In this document: one piece after another, positions 14,083 through 17,755 of the stretch
Layout of the letters: each line of letters starts with the position of its first letter
Position numbering within the stretch: the first letter of the stretch is position 1
The notes under the pieces: generated by a model
Database searches by the model: none
The model's input: the letters and a program-made list of their open reading frames with translations, nothing else
What the model was told of the DNA's origin: nothing
Assembly: GCA_029941825.1 (NCBI GenBank)
Contig: JAPYTM010000007.1
Location: 1 to 17,755, forward strand
Direction: 5' to 3'
Length of the DNA: 17,755 bases
From: Candidatus Nitrosopumilus sp.
Lineage (GTDB): Archaea; Thermoproteota; Nitrososphaeria; Nitrososphaerales; Nitrosopumilaceae
Program-made: the position numbers and the translations under genes

Positions 14083-14274
14083 TTGTTGGAAACACATCAA
14101 AAGTTAACAGTTGCAGGAGTCATTTTACTAATTCTTACATTTCTAATTAATTTCTATCATCAGGAAAATCATCCTGATATAGGGTTCAATTATGCATATG
14201 TTCCAGGAATTGCAATGCTAGCTGTATTTGCAATTAGTTTTATTATATTTACAAAAGACAGGTTACGAGATTAA
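14083..14274 (+). CDS. Small two-helix membrane protein, hypothetical (63 aa)
   Basis: This is a 63-residue protein with two membrane helices (about 8-25 and 41-56) joined by a short loop rich in H, N and D (NFYHQENHPDIGFNY). It ends with KDRLRD, suggesting both termini are on the cytoplasmic side. The start is one of two consecutive TTG codons (14083 or 14086); a TATA-like TAAATTCAT at 14052-14060 lies 27-30 bases upstream. I do not recognise the family. The 107 bases after it hold only the promoter of the next gene. Confidence 0.55.
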   Translation: MLETHQKLTVAGVILLILTFLINFYHQENHPDIGFNYAYVPGIAMLAVFAISFIIFTKDRLRD

Positions 14275-14351
14275 TTATTTTCATATCCAACTAAATCATC
14301 CCTAAATTATAACACTAACTAGGTCTCATATTGAAGTAATTTTGACTGTAA

Positions 14352-14361
14352 GATTATAAAC
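14352..14361 (+). promoter_or_regulatory. TATA box of the UbiB operon
   Basis: GATTATAAAC is centred about 26 bases before the ATG at 14382, with no Shine-Dalgarno motif in between: a good leaderless archaeal promoter for the two-gene unit ending at 16313. Confidence 0.55.
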
Positions 14362-14381
14362 AATTACTAGATCTTGGCATT

Positions 14382-14765
14382 ATGCCTGGAAATGAGATTC
14401 AAGTTCCAAAAGAATTACGAGAATTTATGCTAGATGAAGCAGAAGAAACTTTTCTTGGACAAAAAAATGGTGCATACAAACAATATCGTTATGGTAATTT
14501 GCATATTAGAGAATATGATGATAAATTTTTACTTCATATTGATAGAATTGATCCTAGAAAAAACCCAGTAGGACATTTAGTTTATGATGCACCTGAAATT
14601 TTAATTAGCTTAGCATGTGCAATTTTTGGCGGTTCACAAGTTACAAAAAATTTTTTTAATAAAAATTCAAAAAAATCCTCTTTTGCATCTAGTTTGATCT
14701 CATCGATAGTCTTTGGGTATTTAGGATATGTTGCAACAAAAAAAATTAAAAATTACTTGGAGTAA
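14382..14765 (+). CDS. Small membrane protein upstream of the UbiB-family gene, hypothetical (127 aa)
   Basis: I do not recognise this 127-residue protein. The first 70 residues are soluble and look like a compact alpha/beta unit (KELREFMLDEAEETF, then QYRYGNLHIREYDDKFLLHIDRIDPRKNPVGHLVYDAPE). Two hydrophobic segments follow (about 72-84 and 101-118), separated by a K/N/S-rich loop. The ATG is placed by the leaderless TATA box at 14352-14361. The stop is only three bases from the ATG of the UbiB-family gene, so the two are surely co-transcribed. A membrane partner or regulator of the UbiB-like protein is a reasonable inference from position alone. Confidence 0.7.
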   Translation: MPGNEIQVPKELREFMLDEAEETFLGQKNGAYKQYRYGNLHIREYDDKFLLHIDRIDPRKNPVGHLVYDAPEILISLACAIFGGSQVTKNFFNKNSKKSSFASSLISSIVFGYLGYVATKKIKNYLE

Positions 14766-14768
14766 ATT

Positions 14769-16313
14769 ATGTCCACTCTTAGAACTATAGAAATATTCAT
14801 CAAACTTTTACCATCAATTTTTGCATTACGTAGAGATAGAAAAAAATGGATCAATCAAGATAAAACTGAAATAGATTCAGAACAATTTCGAAAAAATGCT
14901 CGCAAAGTACTTGACACGTTTATTTCATTAGGACCTGTTTACATAAAATTAGGACAGTGGCTTTCTTCTAGAGCTGATATCTTACCTCAACCTTATTTGG
15001 AAGAACTTGCTAAATTACAGGATAGTGTACCTGCTGCCCCATTTGATCAAGTAAAACCAATAATTGAAAAAGATTTTGGACCCATTGATAAAAAATTTGA
15101 TAAAATAGACCCCAATTCTATTTCCGGTGCATCATTAGGCCAAGTTTATCTAGGTTCTATATTTGGGCAACAAGTTGCAATCAAAGTAAAAAGACCTGGT
15201 ATTGAAAAAGTTGTAGCAAAAGACATCAAAGTTTTAAAAAAAATCCTTCCATTGGCATTAAGATTTGTTGATCCAAACTTACGTTATTCTGCAAAAGCTA
15301 TGTTATCTCAATTTATTGAAAGCATTCACGAAGAAATGGATTATACAATAGAATCTGAAAATCTCAAAAAAATCAAAAAAGATATGGAAACTAATAGAAA
15401 AGTCATTGTACCCTCAGTTTTTGATGATTTTTCCTCAAAAAATGTACTTACAATGGAATATCTTCCAGGAATTAAAGTCACAAATGTACAAGCATTAGAT
15501 GAGAAAGGAATTGATCGAGAACAGCTAGTAATTGATGTTCATAAGATCTTTTTTACCATGCTTCTAAAACATTCAATTTTTCATGCAGACCCTCATCCTG
15601 GAAATATATCAGTAACTGATGATGGAAAACTCATTTTGTATGATTTTGGAATGGTTGGACGGATAAATAATGAAACAAGATTCAGGTTAATTCGATTATA
15701 TCTTGCACTAGTAGAAAAAAATCCTTCAAGAGTTGTTAATGCTATGATTGATCTTGGAATGTTAACTCCTGGATATAATCGAATAGTAATTGAAAAAGGA
15801 ATTGAACTTTCAATTCGTGCAATGCATGGAAACAAACCTGATGAAATGGAGGTGCAAAGTTTGATGGAACTTGCAAATCAAACTATGAGTAAGTTCCCAT
15901 TTGTACTACCAAAAAATTTGGCACTGTATATGAGAATGGCATCAATAATTGAGGGAATTTATAAAATACATGATGTTGATTTCAAGTTTGTAAAAGTACT
16001 AAAAAATATCCTTGAAGAAGAAAATCTAATTCCAAGAGCATATGTTGAAGAATTAAAGATATCATTTGATAATTTTTCCAAATCAATTGATTCTGTATTA
16101 AAAATTGGACCTGATATGAAAAAACTTATGGATGAAGTACAAATCTATATGAACAAAGGAAAACCAGTGGTTTTAATCAGTGGAAGTATTTTTTCATCTG
16201 CAATCTTTGTTGGTTCAGTATTTTTATATCAAACAAATGAATTTCTTGGATCAGTTGGAATGATTGCTTCTAGTTTGATTATGATTTCTTCAGTATTTTT
16301 TAGAAGATATTAA
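14769..16313 (+). CDS. ubiB: UbiB/ABC1/AarF-family atypical kinase
   Basis: This 514-residue protein has the hallmark motifs of the ABC1/ADCK/UbiB family: the KxGQ helix (YIKLGQWLSSRADILP, K60-Q63), the A-rich-loop equivalent SGASLGQVY (119-127), the ATP-site lysine K139 (VAIKVKRPG), the catalytic HADPHPGN (272-279) and DFG (292-294). The extra N-terminal KxGQ region blocks ordinary protein kinase activity; members act as ATPases supporting quinone biosynthesis or lipid handling at membranes. Two hydrophobic helices close the C-terminus (about 470-510), as in UbiB. Ammonia oxidizers make menaquinone-type lipids, so a quinone role is plausible but unproven. The stop is directly abutted by the stop of the convergent Hsp20 gene. 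Confidence 0.93.
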   Translation: MSTLRTIEIFIKLLPSIFALRRDRKKWINQDKTEIDSEQFRKNARKVLDTFISLGPVYIKLGQWLSSRADILPQPYLEELAKLQDSVPAAPFDQVKPIIEKDFGPIDKKFDKIDPNSISGASLGQVYLGSIFGQQVAIKVKRPGIEKVVAKDIKVLKKILPLALRFVDPNLRYSAKAMLSQFIESIHEEMDYTIESENLKKIKKDMETNRKVIVPSVFDDFSSKNVLTMEYLPGIKVTNVQALDEKGIDREQLVIDVHKIFFTMLLKHSIFHADPHPGNISVTDDGKLILYDFGMVGRINNETRFRLIRLYLALVEKNPSRVVNAMIDLGMLTPGYNRIVIEKGIELSIRAMHGNKPDEMEVQSLMELANQTMSKFPFVLPKNLALYMRMASIIEGIYKIHDVDFKFVKVLKNILEEENLIPRAYVEELKISFDNFSKSIDSVLKIGPDMKKLMDEVQIYMNKGKPVVLISGSIFSSAIFVGSVFLYQTNEFLGSVGMIASSLIMISSVFFRRY

Positions 16314-16694
16314 TTATTCAATTGAAATATTTTTTCCTTTCTTTATGATGGGAATAATTAGAGTAAGAATACCATTTTCATATTTTGCAGATTCTATTTT
16401 TTCTTCTCCTTGTTTAATGTCAACTGGAAGTCTAATTTTTTTATCAATTACATTTGGTCTTTGATTTAAAACAAGTGATTCCATTTTTTTTTCATCTATT
16501 TTTTTTTTAGCTTTAATAGAAAGTATATCTCCACATAACGTTAATTCAATATCTTTTTTAGAAAATCCTGGAACATCAATTACCACTTCAAGATTATTTT
16601 CATTAATGTACATGTCAATTGGAGGTAAAATGAATTCATAAAACTCTCTAGATTTATTCCCAATTTCTTTGATTACTTCTTTAACGAGTCCCAT
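16314..16694 (-). CDS. Small heat shock protein (Hsp20/alpha-crystallin family)
   Basis: This 126-residue chaperone subunit has an alpha-crystallin domain (about 25-117) beginning PPIDMYINENNLEVVIDVPGF, with the family signature AKYENGIL (103-110) and the C-terminal I-x-I motif ISI (123-125) that docks onto neighbouring subunits. It would bind unfolding proteins as an ATP-independent oligomeric holdase. I start at ATG 16694. A TTG at 16712 would add six residues, but the TATA box TTTATA (16721-16726) lies only about 12 bases from it and about 30 from the ATG, so the ATG fits a leaderless transcript. It is convergent with the UbiB gene (stops abut) and divergent from the thymidylate kinase gene. 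Confidence 0.9.
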   Translation of the reverse strand: MGLVKEVIKEIGNKSREFYEFILPPIDMYINENNLEVVIDVPGFSKKDIELTLCGDILSIKAKKKIDEKKMESLVLNQRPNVIDKKIRLPVDIKQGEEKIESAKYENGILTLIIPIIKKGKNISIE

Positions 16695-16718
16695 TTCGTG
16701 TTGTGTGCTCAATTTTTG

Positions 16719-16728
16719 GTTATAAACT
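16719..16728 (-). promoter_or_regulatory. TATA box of the Hsp20 gene
   Basis: On the minus strand this stretch contains TTTATA, centred about 30 bases upstream of the ATG at 16694. The predicted transcript start is near 16697, which excludes the upstream TTG start at 16712 if the box is used. Confidence 0.5.
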
Positions 16729-16735
16729 TTGATAG

Positions 16736-16747
16736 ATTTTTAATCAA
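16736..16747 (+). promoter_or_regulatory. TATA-like box of the thymidylate kinase gene
   Basis: TTTTTAATCAAT is centred about 30 bases before the ATG at 16772, and no Shine-Dalgarno motif is present. It is divergent from the Hsp20 promoter, with the two boxes about 10 bases apart. Confidence 0.4.
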
Positions 16748-16771
16748 TTAATTTCTCTGATTTGATAACTT

Positions 16772-17353
16772 ATGATAATTGTAATTGAAGGTGGAGATCA
16801 AGCAGGTAAGTTAACACAATCAAAACTATTGGAAAAAGCTCTTAAAAAAAGAAAGATTAAAACAAAATTATTTCATTTTCCTGACTATGACACTCCCATT
16901 GGAAAAGAAATTAGACAATACTTGGATGGAAAAAGAAAATTTCCTCCCCAAGTAATTCATTGTCTTTTGGCTGCAAATAGATGGGAAAAATTAAATCAAA
17001 TTTTGGCTGCTCAAGAAAAAAACTCTGTTTTAATTATGAATCGTTATTATCATTCTAATCTAATTTATGGACTAGCAAATGGAATGAAACAAAAATGGCT
17101 TGAGAATCTTGATGTTGGTCTTCCAAAAGCTGATCTTGTAATTTTGCTTGATGTTACGCAAAAAGAATCATTTCGTAGACAAACAACCCATAGAGATAAG
17201 TTTGAAAAAAATGAAGAATTTTTAAGAAAAATCTCTAAAATTTATTGTACAATTGCCAAAAGAAAACGTTGGAAGATTATTGATGCATCAAAATCTAAAC
17301 AAGAAGTACATGAAGAAATTTTGAAAATATTTTCAACAAAAGTAGGATTATGA
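16772..17353 (+). CDS. tmk: Thymidylate kinase (dTMP kinase)
   Basis: This 193-residue P-loop kinase phosphorylates dTMP to dTDP with ATP. Visible features are the P-loop GGDQAGKLTQ (7-16), the HFPDYDTPIGKEIRQYL substrate region (35-51), the helix with AANRWEK (67-73), the nucleotide-loop IMNRYYHSN (88-96), the LLDV strand and the arginine-rich lid RRQTTHRDKFEKNEEF. In typical thymidylate kinases the loop after the third strand is DRY; here it is NRY (N90), so the usual aspartate is replaced. Length is slightly short but complete. It starts at ATG 16772 with a leaderless promoter, and its TGA overlaps the ATG of the HD phosphohydrolase gene, placing dTTP synthesis beside dNTP breakdown. The family call is firm; the exact nucleotide preference is less certain because of the N90 change. 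Confidence 0.88.
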   Translation: MIIVIEGGDQAGKLTQSKLLEKALKKRKIKTKLFHFPDYDTPIGKEIRQYLDGKRKFPPQVIHCLLAANRWEKLNQILAAQEKNSVLIMNRYYHSNLIYGLANGMKQKWLENLDVGLPKADLVILLDVTQKESFRRQTTHRDKFEKNEEFLRKISKIYCTIAKRKRWKIIDASKSKQEVHEEILKIFSTKVGL

Positions 17354-17755
17354 AGAAAAATTATTTAGACATAATTGATCCAATCCATGATTTTATTCGT
17401 GTTTATGAACACGAACTATCTATAATTGATAGTCCTCTTTTTCAAAGATTAAGACGAATACGACAGCTTTCTGGTGCTCATCTAACATATCCTGCAGCTC
17501 AGCATACTAGATTTGAACATTCATTGGGAGTAATGCACATTGCTAGTCAAGCAGGTCATGCATTAAATGAAAAAGGATTTTTCAAATCAGATGACATTGA
17601 AATAATTCGTTTAGCTGGCCTCTTACATGATATAGGTCATGGTCCATTTTCTCATCTTTTTGAGGAGATAATTCAGGGAAAAAAAATTTCACATGAAAAC
17701 TTTGGCAGGGAAATTATTTTAAAATCTGAAATTGGTGATAATTTATCAAAAAATG
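17350..17755 (+). CDS. HD-domain phosphohydrolase, SAMHD1/dGTPase-like (COG1078), C-terminus beyond window
   Basis: One hundred and thirty-five residues are visible and the gene runs off the right edge. The sequence begins DIIDPIHDFIRVYEHELSIIDSPLFQRLRRIRQLSG and then shows TRFEHSLGV (H57) and LLHDIGHGPFSH (H93-D94), the same order and wording as the metal-binding HD core of SAMHD1 and related deoxynucleoside triphosphate triphosphohydrolases. It likely splits dNTPs into nucleoside and triphosphate, and so controls dNTP pools or resists viral replication. The final metal ligand aspartate lies beyond the window. The ATG overlaps the thymidylate kinase stop as ATGA, implying coupled expression of two enzymes acting on deoxynucleotides. 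Substrate choice and allostery cannot be judged here. Confidence 0.9.
   Translation, partial: MKKNYLDIIDPIHDFIRVYEHELSIIDSPLFQRLRRIRQLSGAHLTYPAAQHTRFEHSLGVMHIASQAGHALNEKGFFKSDDIEIIRLAGLLHDIGHGPFSHLFEEIIQGKKISHENFGREIILKSEIGDNLSKN

Noticed and set aside
16695..16712. TTG start adding six residues to Hsp20
   Set aside because: The TATA box would be only about 12 bases from this TTG; the ATG at 16694 has proper spacing.
1..17755. tRNA, rRNA, CRISPR or mobile element
   Set aside because: Intergenic gaps are short and AT-rich, with no cloverleaf-like arms, T-loop consensus, spaced direct repeats, transposase frames or terminal inverted repeats visible by eye.

Overview
The window is AT-rich (roughly two thirds A+T), gene-dense archaeal chromosome. 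The gene content points to an ammonia-oxidizing archaeon of the Nitrosopumilus type (Thaumarchaeota/Nitrososphaerota). It carries archaeal-type coenzyme A synthesis (pantoate kinase plus phosphopantothenate synthetase instead of bacterial PanC/CoaA), archaeal SepF, an AbrB-PhoU regulator, a double-HTH Lrp/AsnC regulator and a UbiB-family protein. It also has TATA-box promoters about 27 bp from start codons, as expected for leaderless mRNAs. The lineage is an inference from these features, not a database match.

Layout: (1) 1-265, the start of a sepF-like gene running off the left edge, then a PP-loop tRNA-thiolation-type enzyme (minus strand). (2) 1421-2485, an M24 Xaa-Pro peptidase, divergent from the PP-loop gene. 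(3) 7767 down to 2488, a seven-gene minus-strand operon: pantoate kinase, phosphopantothenate synthetase, panB, coaBC, a 56-residue gene, a SAM methyltransferase and a small membrane protein. The first four genes cover most of the archaeal route from ketoisovalerate to phosphopantetheine; ketopantoate reductase and CoaD are not here. (4) 7833-8813, an AbrB-PhoU regulator, convergent with a Nudix hydrolase (8814-9329) and an upstream Lrp-type regulator (9355-10257). (5) 10374-13553, an operon divergent from the Lrp gene: FtsX/MacB-like permease, its ATPase (apparently started by CTG) and a secreted, membrane-anchored protein. (6) 13592-14274, two small membrane proteins. (7) 14382-16313, a small membrane protein followed by a UbiB-family kinase-like protein. 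(8) 16314-16694, Hsp20. (9) 16772 to the right edge, thymidylate kinase overlapping a SAMHD1/dGTPase-like HD phosphohydrolase.

Genes are packed tightly, with several ATGA-type or longer overlaps and stop codons that abut in convergent pairs. Many starts are not ATG (TTG, GTG, CTG). First genes of transcripts mostly look leaderless, while several internal genes have clear Shine-Dalgarno motifs. I saw no tRNA, rRNA, CRISPR array, insertion sequence or other mobile element, and no gene-free stretch longer than 300 bases. The least-explained part is the Lrp/ABC-permease/secreted-protein locus with its palindromic divergent promoter region.
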